Origin: Accumulibacter appositus
Lineage (GTDB): Bacteria; Pseudomonadota; Gammaproteobacteria; Burkholderiales; Rhodocyclaceae
Length of the DNA stretch: 64,000 nucleotides
Assembly: GCF_035440685.1 (NCBI RefSeq)
Contig: NZ_DAORMW010000018.1
Reading direction: 5' to 3' (one strand)
This document shows, piece after piece, positions 16,732-25,154 of this stretch (within the stretch, counting starts at the first letter, position 1; each line of letters begins with the position of its first letter). A model generated the notes under the pieces. The model worked only from the letters and a program-made list of their open reading frames with translations. It did no database searches and had not been told where the DNA came from. The position numbers were made by a program, and so were the translations under genes.

Positions 16732-17943
16732 TCAATGGGCGGCCCACTGGACCGTACTCAAATCGACGCCTTCCTGGACCATTTCCCACAGTGGCGAAAG
16801 CTCGCGTAGCCGACTGATTTTTTCGTGCAAGAGCTTGACCGCGTAGTCGACCTCCTCCTCGGTGGTGAAACGACCGAGAGTGAAGCGGATCGAGCTGTGC
16901 GCCAGTTCGTCTTCGCGGCCGAGGGCGCGCAGCACATACGAAGGTTCCAGCGACGCCGAAGTGCATGCTGATCCAGACGACACCGCCAGATCCTTGACCG
17001 CCATCAGCAGCGATTCGCCTTCGACGTAGGCAAAACTGATGTTCAGATTGTGCGGCACTCGCTGCTCCATGTCGCCATTGACATAGACCTCGTCGATGTC
17101 CGAAAGGCCCTTGTAAAGGCGGTCGCGAAGCATGCGGATGCGCTCGTTCTCGGCGCCCATCTCCAGACGCGCAAGGCGGAAAGCTTCACCCATGCCGACG
17201 ATCTGATGCGTCGCCAGGGTTCCCGAGCGAAAGCCACGTTCGTGACCGCCGCCGTGCATCTGCGCGGTCAGACGAACACGCGGCTTGCGGCGTACGTAGA
17301 GCGCACCGATGCCTTTCGGGCCGTAGGTCTTGTGCGCCGAAAAACTCATCAGGTCGACTTTCAGCGTCGCCAGATCGATCACCACCTTGCCCGTCGCCTG
17401 CGCCGCATCGACGTGGAAGATGATGCCCTTGGCGCGGCAGATTTCGCCAATTTCAGCGATCGGCTGGATGACGCCAATCTCGTTATTGACCATCATCACC
17501 GACACCACAATGGTGTCCGGGCGCAAGACGGCCTTGAAGGCCTCGAGATCGATCAGGCCGTTGTCCTGGACATCAAGGTAAGTCACTTCAAAACCGAGGC
17601 GTTCGAGATCCCGGCAGGTGTCGAGCACGGCCTTGTGCTCGGTCTTCACCGTCACCAGGTGTTTTCCCTTGCCGGCGTAGAACTGGGCTGCGCCCTTCAG
17701 CGCCAGATTGTTTGACTCGGTTGCACCCGAGGTCCAGACGATTTCCTTGGCGTCGGCGTTAACCAACTTGGCCACTTCTTCGCGCGCTTCTTCGACCGCG
17801 GCCTCGGTTTCCCAGCCAAAGGCGTGCGACCGCGAGGCGGGATTGCCGAATTTCTCGACCAGATAGGGGATCATCTTGTCGGCGACCCGCGGATCGACTG
17901 GCGTCGTCGCCGAATAATCAAGATAGATAGGCAGTTTCAGCAT
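16732..17943 (-). CDS. iscS: Cysteine desulfurase IscS
   Basis: This 403-residue PLP enzyme converts cysteine to alanine and passes persulfide sulfur to IscU and other acceptors. The PLP lysine is Lys205 in SAHKTYGPKG and the active-site Cys327 is in SSGSACTSA on the long mobile loop typical of IscS. The C-terminus (WEMVQEGVDLSTVQW) contains the IscU-docking region. It is the group I desulfurase of the operon and follows a second, distinct desulfurase gene. Confidence 0.96.
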   Translation of the reverse strand: MLKLPIYLDYSATTPVDPRVADKMIPYLVEKFGNPASRSHAFGWETEAAVEEAREEVAKLVNADAKEIVWTSGATESNNLALKGAAQFYAGKGKHLVTVKTEHKAVLDTCRDLERLGFEVTYLDVQDNGLIDLEAFKAVLRPDTIVVSVMMVNNEIGVIQPIAEIGEICRAKGIIFHVDAAQATGKVVIDLATLKVDLMSFSAHKTYGPKGIGALYVRRKPRVRLTAQMHGGGHERGFRSGTLATHQIVGMGEAFRLARLEMGAENERIRMLRDRLYKGLSDIDEVYVNGDMEQRVPHNLNISFAYVEGESLLMAVKDLAVSSGSACTSASLEPSYVLRALGREDELAHSSIRFTLGRFTTEEEVDYAVKLLHEKISRLRELSPLWEMVQEGVDLSTVQWAAH

Positions 17944-18037
17944 TGCTCTTGCTCCGATGTATACAGGTTGCGTGCTACGCGCGACTCTTGACTCTTTATC
18001 CTGCTTGTTGGTTCCGCGGTCCGCGGCCGTTTGCTGC

Positions 18038-19195
18038 TCAGACGGCCATCGCGGTCAGTCGCTGCAAGCTGAGGGCGGTAGCCCGCAGCGTCGCCAGAAA
18101 GCTATCGACCTCGGCTGCACTGTTGGCAGCACCCAGACTGACGCGCACCGCGCCACGCGCCAGCTCCGTTTCGACACCCATCGCCCGCAGCACATGCGAA
18201 GGCTCCGGGTTGGCGCTCGAGCAGGCCGAGCCGCTGGCCACGGCATAACCGGCGCGGTCGAGGTGGCCGACCAGCGTCTCGCCGTCAAGGTCGGGAAACG
18301 CGAAATAGAGCGTGTTCGGCAAGCGCTCGGCAGCCTGGCCAAAGAGCGTCGCGCCGAGGCTGAAAAGCCCGCCCTCGAGCCGCTCGCGCAGGGCCAGCAG
18401 TCGCGGCGCCACTTCCGCCAGGCGCGCCGCAGCCAATTCACAGGCGACGCCAAAACCGACGATGGCCGCCACGTTCTCGGTACCCGAACGCAAACCGCGC
18501 TCATGACCGCCTCCGGCAATAATCGGCTCGATGTCGAGTCGCTTGTCGAGCACCAGTGCCGCCGCCCCCTTGGGACCGCCGATCTTGTGCGCCGACAGGC
18601 TGAGGGCATTGACACCGGCTGCGTTGAGCTGGCGGAAGTCGACGGGGATCTTGCCCACCGCCTGCACCGCATCGCTATGAAACCAGGCCCCGACCGCTCT
18701 GGCCTGCGCCGCGAGCGATGTGATGTCCTGAACCACCCCGGTCTCATTGTTGGCCAGCATTACCGAGACGATGCGTGGTCGCTCGCCGATCAGCGCCTGG
18801 TAGTCGGCAGCGTCAACCCGCCCGGCGGCGTCCACCGCCAGCTTGTGCAAGGCCCAGCCGCGCTTGCGCAGCTGTTCGGCTGGCCTGATCACGCACGGAT
18901 GCTCGATCGCACTAACCGCCAGCAGGCCAGGCTTCAGACAGGCCGCCGCCCCCTTGATCAGCAGGTTGTTGGCTTCCGAACCACCACTGGTAAACACCAC
19001 CTCGCTGGCATGCGCACCGACGGCCGCCGCGACCTTGCTGCGTGCCTCATCGATTGCTCGCCGCGCCGCCCGGCCGTACTCATGACGACTCGAAGCATTG
19101 CCGCAAAGCCCCGTAAGGAAAGGCAACATCGCTTCAACCACCGCCGGATCGGCAGCGGTCGTTGCGTTGTGGTCGAGATAGACGGGAGCGAACAT
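18038..19195 (-). CDS. Second cysteine desulfurase (NifS/IscS-like)
   Basis: This 385-residue class V aminotransferase-fold enzyme has LDHNATT at the N-terminus, HSDAVQAVGK, the PLP lysine in SAHKIGGPKG and the catalytic Cys in ASGSACSSANPEPSHVL. It is clearly diverged from the neighbouring IscS and lacks its IscU-docking C-terminus. It sits between iscR and iscS, 24 bases after iscR, so it is transcribed with the isc operon. A NifS-like supply of sulfur to a special acceptor, or an older duplication, are both possible; the sequence alone does not tell. Confidence 0.88.
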   Translation of the reverse strand: MFAPVYLDHNATTAADPAVVEAMLPFLTGLCGNASSRHEYGRAARRAIDEARSKVAAAVGAHASEVVFTSGGSEANNLLIKGAAACLKPGLLAVSAIEHPCVIRPAEQLRKRGWALHKLAVDAAGRVDAADYQALIGERPRIVSVMLANNETGVVQDITSLAAQARAVGAWFHSDAVQAVGKIPVDFRQLNAAGVNALSLSAHKIGGPKGAAALVLDKRLDIEPIIAGGGHERGLRSGTENVAAIVGFGVACELAAARLAEVAPRLLALRERLEGGLFSLGATLFGQAAERLPNTLYFAFPDLDGETLVGHLDRAGYAVASGSACSSANPEPSHVLRAMGVETELARGAVRVSLGAANSAAEVDSFLATLRATALSLQRLTAMAV

Positions 19196-19219
19196 GGCGC
19201 TGCGCGGCCTCTTCCAGTC

Positions 19220-19732
19220 CTAGCGGCCGCCGATGGCGACGACTTTGGCGCGCTGCCGCACGCCCTTGCGCCGCTCATCCGCCTTGCGCCGTTCCTGATG
19301 CATGACGGCCACCTCGCCGCCATCCTTGCCGCCCTGTTGCGCGACGAGATCCGCCAGCGTCACCGAACTCAGATAGTCGAACATCTTGACGTTCAGCGTT
19401 GCCCACAGGTCATGGGTCATGCAGCGCTCTTCGTCGTGGCAGTTCTCGCGACCACCGCACTGCGTGGCATCCAGCGGCTCGTCGACGGCGCGAATGATGT
19501 CTGCAACGGTCATCGCGCTGGTCGGCCGCGCGAGACAATAACCGCCACCTGGACCGCGCACGCTGCCTACCAGCTGATGACGACGCAACTTGCCGAACAG
19601 CTGCTCCAGATACGACAGCGAAATCTTCTGACGCTCGCTGATGCCAGCCAGGGAAACCGGGCCGTCGCTACCGCGCAGAGCCAGATCGATCATCGCCGTC
19701 ACTGCGAAACGTCCTTTGGTTGTCAGTCTCAT
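19220..19732 (-). CDS. iscR: Fe-S sensing Rrf2-family regulator IscR
   Basis: This 170-residue winged-helix repressor matches IscR: RLTTKGRFAVTAMIDLA at the start, the recognition region SLSYLEQLFGKLRR, and cluster ligands Cys92, Cys98 and Cys104 exactly as in E. coli. The [2Fe-2S] form represses its own operon through type 1 sites. The C-terminal tail is longer and more basic than in E. coli. It heads the isc operon and has its own promoter in the 3' end of cysE. Confidence 0.96.
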   Translation of the reverse strand: MRLTTKGRFAVTAMIDLALRGSDGPVSLAGISERQKISLSYLEQLFGKLRRHQLVGSVRGPGGGYCLARPTSAMTVADIIRAVDEPLDATQCGGRENCHDEERCMTHDLWATLNVKMFDYLSSVTLADLVAQQGGKDGGEVAVMHQERRKADERRKGVRQRAKVVAIGGR

Positions 19733-19796
19733 GCTTCCTCCTCCATTGCTACAAAAAACAATAATAATAATTGTTGATCAAATCACTACACTATGC

Positions 19797-19825
19797 ACTA
19801 TAGTGAGCGACCAGCTATTAGTCAA
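19797..19825 (-). promoter_or_regulatory. iscR promoter
   Basis: On the minus strand TTGACT (19820-19825) and TATAGT (19797-19802) are separated by exactly 17 bases, about 65 bases upstream of the iscR ATG. The -35 overlaps the cysE stop codon. Confidence 0.7.
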
Positions 19826-19842
19826 CTATTTTACTCAGGTAT
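19817..19842 (-). promoter_or_regulatory. Putative IscR type 1 site in the 3' end of cysE
   Basis: On the minus strand the segment begins ATACCTGAGTAAAATAG and resembles the type 1 IscR consensus ATASYYGACTRWWWYAGTCRRSTAT as I recall it. It covers the last cysE codons and the iscR -35 box, which fits autorepression. Confidence 0.5.
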
Positions 19843-20570
19843 TGTGGATCGAACCGATCCGCCGTCGCCAGGTCGCCATTGACGTGTACCCCTGCGTCTT
19901 CAAGCTTCTTGAGCAGCAGTTCGAAGCGCCGATCGGCCTCCGCCGCATGATCGAGCAGGCCATGAATCGCCTTGGCCAGCGGATCATCCTGATTGGCCGC
20001 CAGCGCGTAGGCCGAGAAGCCCAGTTGCCCGGCCATCTGCTCGCGCTTCTGGTCCTGCTCGTTGTCGATGATTCGCGCCGGGTTGCCGACCGCTGTCGCG
20101 CCACTCGGAACACTCTTGACGACCACCGCATTGGAGCCGACCTTGGCCGACGCACCGACGGTAATCGGGCCGAGTACCTGCGCCCCGGCGCCGATCACCA
20201 CACCGTTCTCCAGGGTCGGATGCCGCTTGCCCTTGTTCCACGAGGTGCCGCCCAGGGTGACGCCATGATAGAGGGTGACATCGTCGCCGATCACCGCCGT
20301 TTCGCCGATCACCACGCCCATCCCGTGATCGATGAACAGGCGCCGACCGATACTCGCTCCGGGATGGATTTCGATACCGGTGAAGAAGCGTCCGAGATGC
20401 GAAACCAGGCGGCCCAGCCAATGCAGCCCGCGCATCCACAGCCAATGCGCGAGACGATGCATGGTGACAGCGTGCACGCCGGGATAGCAGGTGAGCACCT
20501 CCCAGAAAGTGCGCGCGGCAGGATCACGGGTGAAAACGGACTGGATGTCTTCGCGAAGACGACTGAACAT
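19818..20570 (-). CDS. cysE: Serine O-acetyltransferase CysE
   Basis: This 250-residue left-handed beta-helix acetyltransferase makes O-acetylserine, the precursor of cysteine. An N-terminal helical domain precedes hexapeptide repeats that include DHGMGVVIGETAVIGDDV and LYHGVTLGGTSW. The C-terminal tail DPQYLSKIVD is encoded by the same DNA that forms the iscR promoter. The placement before iscR ties cysteine supply to cluster assembly. It starts 47 bases after the trmJ stop. Confidence 0.94.
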   Translation of the reverse strand: MFSRLREDIQSVFTRDPAARTFWEVLTCYPGVHAVTMHRLAHWLWMRGLHWLGRLVSHLGRFFTGIEIHPGASIGRRLFIDHGMGVVIGETAVIGDDVTLYHGVTLGGTSWNKGKRHPTLENGVVIGAGAQVLGPITVGASAKVGSNAVVVKSVPSGATAVGNPARIIDNEQDQKREQMAGQLGFSAYALAANQDDPLAKAIHGLLDHAAEADRRFELLLKKLEDAGVHVNGDLATADRFDPQYLSKIVD

Positions 20571-20617
20571 GAAAAGAAAGCCCTAGAACGATGGCAGCGA
20601 TTATAACAAATACCGCA

Positions 20618-21463
20618 CTATTTTAGTACACTATTTCCGACAACAGTTCCCACTTGCCTGTCCGGCGCATCGCCCGCAGCGCCGCCCGCTGCTTCCCTTT
20701 CTCCGGCCGTCCGTTCGACCGCATCGAGCAGTCCACGCAGGATGTTGATCTCATCGCGCTCGAGCTCGGCGCGCCCGAACAGTCGGCGCAGCTTGGGCAG
20801 CAGCCGCCGCGGTCGCTGCGGGTCGAGGAAACCGCTGCTGACCATCACCCGCTCAAGGTGCTGATAGAAGCGTTCGATGTCCTCGTGTGGTGCCGGCGGC
20901 GAGTCGAAGGGCACGGCCCGCGTAATGACCGGTGGACGACCGTCGAAGGCTGCCAGACGCAGCTCGTAGCACAGCAGCTGCACTGCCGAAGCCAGGTTCA
21001 GCGAGCTGTAGTCGGGATTCGCGGGAATGAATACCGTCCGCTGGCAACGTTGCACCTCGGCGTTCGACAGGCCAGCCGTCTCGTTACCGAAGAGCAGTGC
21101 CACCTCGCCCTCACCGGCCCAGCCGAGAATGTCGCTCGCCGCCTCGCGCGCCGGCAGCGCCGGCGGCCCAAGGTTGCGGTGCCGTGCCGACAGCGCGTAC
21201 ACCTGCACCGTCCCGGCCAGCGCCTCGTCGAGGCTGCTGCAGATCTGCGCCTGTTCGAGAATATCGTCGGCGTCGGCAGCACGCGCCACCGCCTGCGGGT
21301 CGGGAAAGTGCTTCGGATTGACCAGCGACAGCCGCGCCAGGCCCATGGTTTTCATCGCCCGTGCGGCCGCACCGATGTTGCCGGGGTGACTGGTGTGCGA
21401 AAGGACGACGCGGATGCGGGCGAGCGCTGAGCCGGAAGAATACGACCCTGTGGGCCTGTTCAT
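20618..21463 (-). CDS. trmJ: tRNA (Cm32/Um32) methyltransferase TrmJ
   Basis: This 281-residue SPOUT (SpoU) methyltransferase has the motifs HPGNIGAAARAMKTMG (motif 1), EVALLFGNETAGLSN (motif 2) and NPDYSSLNLASAVQLLCYEL (motif 3 with the knot), followed by a C-terminal helical extension. TrmJ 2'-O-methylates position 32 of several tRNAs. It is upstream of cysE and iscR, as in many proteobacteria where it may be transcribed with the isc genes. It is divergent from suhB. Confidence 0.9.
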   Translation of the reverse strand: MNRPTGSYSSGSALARIRVVLSHTSHPGNIGAAARAMKTMGLARLSLVNPKHFPDPQAVARAADADDILEQAQICSSLDEALAGTVQVYALSARHRNLGPPALPAREAASDILGWAGEGEVALLFGNETAGLSNAEVQRCQRTVFIPANPDYSSLNLASAVQLLCYELRLAAFDGRPPVITRAVPFDSPPAPHEDIERFYQHLERVMVSSGFLDPQRPRRLLPKLRRLFGRAELERDEINILRGLLDAVERTAGEREAAGGAAGDAPDRQVGTVVGNSVLK

Positions 21464-21526
21464 ATTAGAATCGGGGTCCTCTACACCAATCGGGCAGCAT
21501 CAGCCACCCGTCGCCTCTGCAAAATC

Positions 21527-22336
21527 ATGCATCCAGCTCTGAACATCATCATCAAGGCGGCGCGTCGCGCCAGCCAGATCATCAACCGTGCGGCACTCGA
21601 TCTCGAGCACCTGCAGATCACCACCAAGCGCCAGAGCGACTTCGTCACCGAAGTCGACAAGGCGGCGGAAGCGGCGATCATCGATATCCTGCGTGAGGCC
21701 TATCCGGAGTACGGCATTTTAGCAGAAGAGTCCGGCCTGACCGCCGGCCAGGGCGGCGGCAGCGAGTATCAGTGGATCATCGACCCACTCGACGGCACGA
21801 CCAATTTCATCCACGGATTTCCCCAGTACGCAATCTCGATTGCCCTCGCCTACCGCGGCCAGGTCACCCAATCGGTGGTCTATGACCCGCTGCGCAACGA
21901 GATGTTCACCGCCAGCAAGGGCGGCGGCGCCTTCCTGAACGACCGCCGCATCCGCGTCAGCAAGTGCCTGAAACTGGAAACCGCCTTGATCGGTACCGGC
22001 TTCCCCTATCGCATGTACGACCACATCGACGCCTACCTGCGCATCTTCAAGGAGCTGGCACAAAAGACCGCCGGCATGCGGCGCCCGGGTGCCGCCGCGC
22101 TCGATCTGGCCTACGTCGCCTGCGGACGCTTCGACGGCTTCTGGGAGTTCGGCCTGTCACCCTGGGACATGGCCGGCGGCACGCTGCTGATCTCCGAAGC
22201 CGGCGGCCTGGTCAGCGACCTCGCCGGCAACGAAAGCTACCTGCAGTCCGGCAACCTCGTCGCCGGCACGCCGAAAGTCTTCGCGCAACTGCTGCAGGTG
22301 ATCGACAGCCATCGTACGCCGGGGCTGCAGGCCTGA
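21527..22336 (+). CDS. suhB: Inositol-1-monophosphatase SuhB
   Basis: This 269-residue metal-dependent phosphatase has the EESG site, DPLDGTTNFIHGFP (metal-binding Asp residues) and WDMAGG, the three signatures of the family. SuhB also associates with RNA polymerase in rRNA antitermination in E. coli. The divergent suhB/trmJ arrangement is common in proteobacteria. It is the last core gene before the restriction-modification remnant. Confidence 0.95.
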   Translation: MHPALNIIIKAARRASQIINRAALDLEHLQITTKRQSDFVTEVDKAAEAAIIDILREAYPEYGILAEESGLTAGQGGGSEYQWIIDPLDGTTNFIHGFPQYAISIALAYRGQVTQSVVYDPLRNEMFTASKGGGAFLNDRRIRVSKCLKLETALIGTGFPYRMYDHIDAYLRIFKELAQKTAGMRRPGAAALDLAYVACGRFDGFWEFGLSPWDMAGGTLLISEAGGLVSDLAGNESYLQSGNLVAGTPKVFAQLLQVIDSHRTPGLQA

Positions 22337-22442
22337 AGCCGCAGCGCGACCTTGAAAAGCCATGCTCAGGAGCTGAGGAATCGGGCAAGCGCTCGCAGCA
22401 AGTTCCCGAGCAGAAGTTCATCGCGGGCCTTCTTGGATGTAG

Positions 22443-22673
22443 CTTGCTCACGAGTTGACGCAGTCGCATCGTTTCATAAGGCGAGTGATAGGGTTCCATC
22501 TCCAACAAGGTTCTTTTAATCAGCAGATGGAGACGCTGATCGCGTATCGGAAGGCTGTAATCCACTAATACATCACCGGCCAACGGCGTATTTCGGAGGC
22601 GGACGTGCGCGCAGTCAACAGTCAAACTGCTGGAGTCCCGGTGGAAGCGCGCCCGGAACCGACCCATGCCTGA
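22443..22673 (+). pseudogene. 3' remnant of type I restriction specificity gene hsdS
   Basis: The plus-strand frame reads NQQMETLIAYRKAVIH, then a stop (TAA at 22566-22568), then YITGQRRISEADVRAV to a final TGA at 22671-22673. The two parts stay in one frame, so the break looks like a single GAA/GAG-to-TAA change in the expected HECVTGQRR-like segment. This resembles the C-terminal helix and tail of HsdS as I recall it. Nothing 5' of about 22500 is recognisable as HsdS, and 22337-22442 shows no feature. The final TGA overlaps the ATG of the AAA ATPase gene (22666), so the ATPase was once coupled to hsdS. Confidence 0.6.
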
Positions 22674-23769
22674 AGTCGACACCATCACCGTCAAGGGCTT
22701 CAAGAGCATCGCCGCGATCGAGAAGCTCAAGCTCGGGGCGATCAACGTTGTCATCGGGCCGAACGGATCGGGCAAGTCGAATTTCATCGGTGTCTTTGCC
22801 TTCCTGCACGCCATCCGCGAAGGGCTTCTGCAGGACTATGTGATCAAGGCAGGTGGCGCCGACAAGGTCCTGCATTTCGGTTCCAAGATAACTGGGAAGC
22901 TGGAAATCCGCGCATCCTTCCAGGACGGCGTCAATGAATACGTCATCGCTCTGGAACCGACAGCGGCAGACCAGCTTCACCCGGCATCGGAAACCGTCTC
23001 CTTCTGGGACAAGCGGCATCCCGCAACCTATGCAGAAGATCTCGCCGCGCGCGGGATGGAAGCCGGCATCAGCGATGCGCAACGATCGGGCACGGGCGCG
23101 TACGTACGCCAGCACCTGAATCGCTGGCGGCTCTACCACTTCCACGACACCAGTTCGACTTCGCCGATAAAGAAGACGGCGGACCTCAACGACAACCGCT
23201 ACCTGCGCCCTGACGGCTCGAACCTAGCCGCCTTCCTCTATGTCCTGCGCCTGAAGCACGACACCGCGTACAGCCTGATCCGCCGCACGATTCAGCGCGT
23301 TGCGCCGTTCTTCGATGACTTCGTGCTCGAACCGCAGCAGCTCAATCCGGACAAGATCCGCCTGGAGTGGCGGCACAAGGGCTCCGACGCCTACTTTGAC
23401 GCTTCGTCGCTCTCCGACGGGACGCTGCGCTTCATCGCGCTGGCGACGCTGTTCCTGCAACCCGACAGCATTCGCCCGTCGTTGATCCTGGTCGACGAAC
23501 CGGAGCTTGGCCTGCATCCCTACGCGATCACCCTGCTGGCCTCGCTGGTGAAACAGGCCGCCGTCACGACGCAGGTCATTCTGTCGACGCAATCGCCCCT
23601 GCTGCTCGATCACTTCCAGCCCGAGGACGTTCTGGTCGCCGACCGCGTTGGCGGCGGAACGCGATTCACGCGCCTGGAATCGGCCCGGCTGGCAAGCTGG
23701 CTGGAGGACTACAGCCTCGGCCAGCTCTGGGAAAAGAACGAACTCGGTGGCCGCCCGAGCGGGGAGTGA
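22666..23769 (+). CDS. AAA family ATPase (RecF/OLD-like) of an R-M-associated module
   Basis: This 367-residue ABC/SMC-type ATPase has an N-terminal strand FKSI typical of RecF/OLD proteins, Walker A GPNGSGKS (31-38), a signature-like SLSDGTLRF, Walker B LILVDEPELGLHP and the D/H-loop region STQSPLLL. The frame is intact and codon use is normal. It is followed four bases later by a DUF4276 protein. Such ATPase plus Toprim-like effector pairs are organised like PARIS (AriA/AriB) and OLD systems and are often nested in type I restriction loci. A defence role is inferred from architecture and context. Confidence 0.82.
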   Translation: MPEVDTITVKGFKSIAAIEKLKLGAINVVIGPNGSGKSNFIGVFAFLHAIREGLLQDYVIKAGGADKVLHFGSKITGKLEIRASFQDGVNEYVIALEPTAADQLHPASETVSFWDKRHPATYAEDLAARGMEAGISDAQRSGTGAYVRQHLNRWRLYHFHDTSSTSPIKKTADLNDNRYLRPDGSNLAAFLYVLRLKHDTAYSLIRRTIQRVAPFFDDFVLEPQQLNPDKIRLEWRHKGSDAYFDASSLSDGTLRFIALATLFLQPDSIRPSLILVDEPELGLHPYAITLLASLVKQAAVTTQVILSTQSPLLLDHFQPEDVLVADRVGGGTRFTRLESARLASWLEDYSLGQLWEKNELGGRPSGE

Positions 23770-23773
23770 GCGA

Positions 23774-24325
23774 ATGACCCGGCTGCTCATTCACGTCGAA
23801 GGCGAAACGGAGGAAAGCTTCGTCAATGAGGTTCTTGCTCCTCACCTCTACACGTACGGCTATGGGAAAGTCAGCGCTCGCCTGCTTGGCAACGCGCGGC
23901 AACGCGACCGGCGCGGCGGAATCCGTGGCTGGAGTGGGGTTCGCAAGGACATTCTCAACCACCTCAAGGAGGATTCCGGCTGCCTGGCGACGACGATGGT
24001 CGACTACTACCGGCTACCGCAAACAGGCGAGAAGGCATGGACGGGGCGATCCGAGGCGGCCAGGCTGCCGTTCGCCCGCAAGGCGGGCACGGTACAGCAC
24101 CCCTTGATGGCCGACATCGGGACACAGTCGGGCTTCGCTTCCATTGCGGCGCGCTTCGTGCCCTACGTGACGATGCACGAGTTCGAGGGGCTTCTGTCCC
24201 GCGACTGCACCCGCTTCGCCGCGGGTATCCGGCGCCACGACCTGGCGCCGCGCTTGCAGGCAATCCGCGAGCAGTGTCCGCATTTCCGCCAATGGCTCGA
24301 ACGCCTCGAGTCCCGCCCCGGCTGA
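23774..24325 (+). CDS. DUF4276 family protein, probably internally deleted
   Basis: This 183-residue protein starts MTRLLIHVEGETEESFVNEV, a VEGxTEE motif like the first acidic motif of Toprim-type nucleases. It then has SARLLGNARQRDRRGGIR, TTMVDYYRLP and MHEFEGLL, all typical of DUF4276. Family members usually run to about 220-235 residues. Here LQAIRE is followed directly by QCPHFRQWLERLE, which normally ends the protein after a further segment of about 50 residues. The frame is preserved. The likely partner is the preceding ATPase; activity after such a loss is doubtful. Confidence 0.75.
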   Translation: MTRLLIHVEGETEESFVNEVLAPHLYTYGYGKVSARLLGNARQRDRRGGIRGWSGVRKDILNHLKEDSGCLATTMVDYYRLPQTGEKAWTGRSEAARLPFARKAGTVQHPLMADIGTQSGFASIAARFVPYVTMHEFEGLLSRDCTRFAAGIRRHDLAPRLQAIREQCPHFRQWLERLESRPG

Positions 24326-24333
24326 ATGCCGCC

Positions 24334-24594
24334 ATGGCACGCGCGAGAACGCCGGAACTGAGTTTCCAGCAACCCATCGCCGATTTCCTGGTGCGCGTGC
24401 ACGGCTACGGCGTACTGGAACAGGCGGAAATCAGCGACAGCGAGCACTGCATCGCCGAAGGCCAGCCCTGGGCCTTCCTGCAGGCGACGCAGGCCGGGCA
24501 GCTCCCGACACTGGCCAACGATTGCTCCGGCGATGCGCGCGAAGAAGTCTTCCGCGATCTGCCGAGAGCGCGGCGGCGGGAAAAAGGGGGTACC
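24334..24594 (+). pseudogene. 5' fragment of type I restriction endonuclease hsdR
   Basis: Codons 1 to about 80 of this ORF read TPELSFQQPIADFLVRVHGY, VLEQAEISDSEH, AEGQPWAFLQATQAGQL and DAREEVFRDL, matching the N-terminus of type I HsdR subunits. The nuclease and helicase domains are missing: the frame passes directly into a non-homologous linker and then RadC sequence. The start is the ATG at 24334, nine bases after the DUF4276 stop. It is therefore a deleted hsdR gene left in its original place after the ATPase module. Confidence 0.7.
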
Positions 24595-25131
24595 ACCGCC
24601 ACTGAGGAAAGTCTCGGTCGGGGAGATGATCGACGAAATACTCGGCCGCTGCAGCTTCGGCACGAGGATCTCACCCATTACCCGGGCGTCGGTGACGCCA
24701 AGGCCGCGCTGATCCTAGCTGCCGTCGAGTTTGCGCGCCGCCGCATCAAACCCGAGGGCTCGCGGATCACAACGTCCGCCGACATCCTCCCGCATGTACG
24801 ACATTACGCCGACCGCAAGCAGGAGCATTTCCTCTGTGCCAGCATCAACGGGGCCAACGAGATTCTCAACATCCGGGTCATCTCGATCGGCCTGATCGAT
24901 CGAACGCCGGTTCATCCGCGCGAGGTCTTCGCGGACGCCCTGGTAGACCGCGCCGCAGCGATCATCGTCGCGCACAACCATCCCACCGGCGGACTCGATC
25001 CCTCGCCAGCCGATATTGAGGTGACCAAGCAGCTCAAGGCCGCCGGCAGCATCATCGGCGTGCCCTTGCTCGATCACATCATCTTCAACCGAAGCGGCTA
25101 CTTCAGTTTTCTGGAGGCCGGGCGGCTGTAA
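24334..25131 (+). CDS. Chimeric ORF: HsdR N-terminus joined to RadC-type JAB domain
   Basis: The 265-codon frame starts as HsdR (residues 1 to about 80), crosses an arginine-rich linker that looks frameshifted (residues 81-110), and becomes RadC from LTHYPGVGDAKAALI onward. The JAB/JAMM metal motif HNHPTGGLDPSPAD (His214 on) is intact, with the downstream GVPLLDHIIF strand. RadC-like JAB proteins are frequent in mobile elements, and their enzymatic role is unsettled. In the other frame across 24590-24680, sequence such as GEMIDEILGR may be the lost RadC or HsdR segment. The fusion looks like a deletion scar rather than a designed gene. Confidence 0.65.
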   Translation: MARARTPELSFQQPIADFLVRVHGYGVLEQAEISDSEHCIAEGQPWAFLQATQAGQLPTLANDCSGDAREEVFRDLPRARRREKGGTTATEESLGRGDDRRNTRPLQLRHEDLTHYPGVGDAKAALILAAVEFARRRIKPEGSRITTSADILPHVRHYADRKQEHFLCASINGANEILNIRVISIGLIDRTPVHPREVFADALVDRAAAIIVAHNHPTGGLDPSPADIEVTKQLKAAGSIIGVPLLDHIIFNRSGYFSFLEAGRL

Positions 25132-25154
25132 CTGGCTCGACTCCTGCAAATGGC

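Noticed and set aside
22212..22814. 200-codon minus-strand frame over the hsdS remnant
   Set aside because: The plus strand carries a clearer HsdS-like C-terminus over the same bases and the frame crosses suhB and the ATPase gene; it reads as a shadow, although the segment VDYSLPIRDQRLHLL looks natural.
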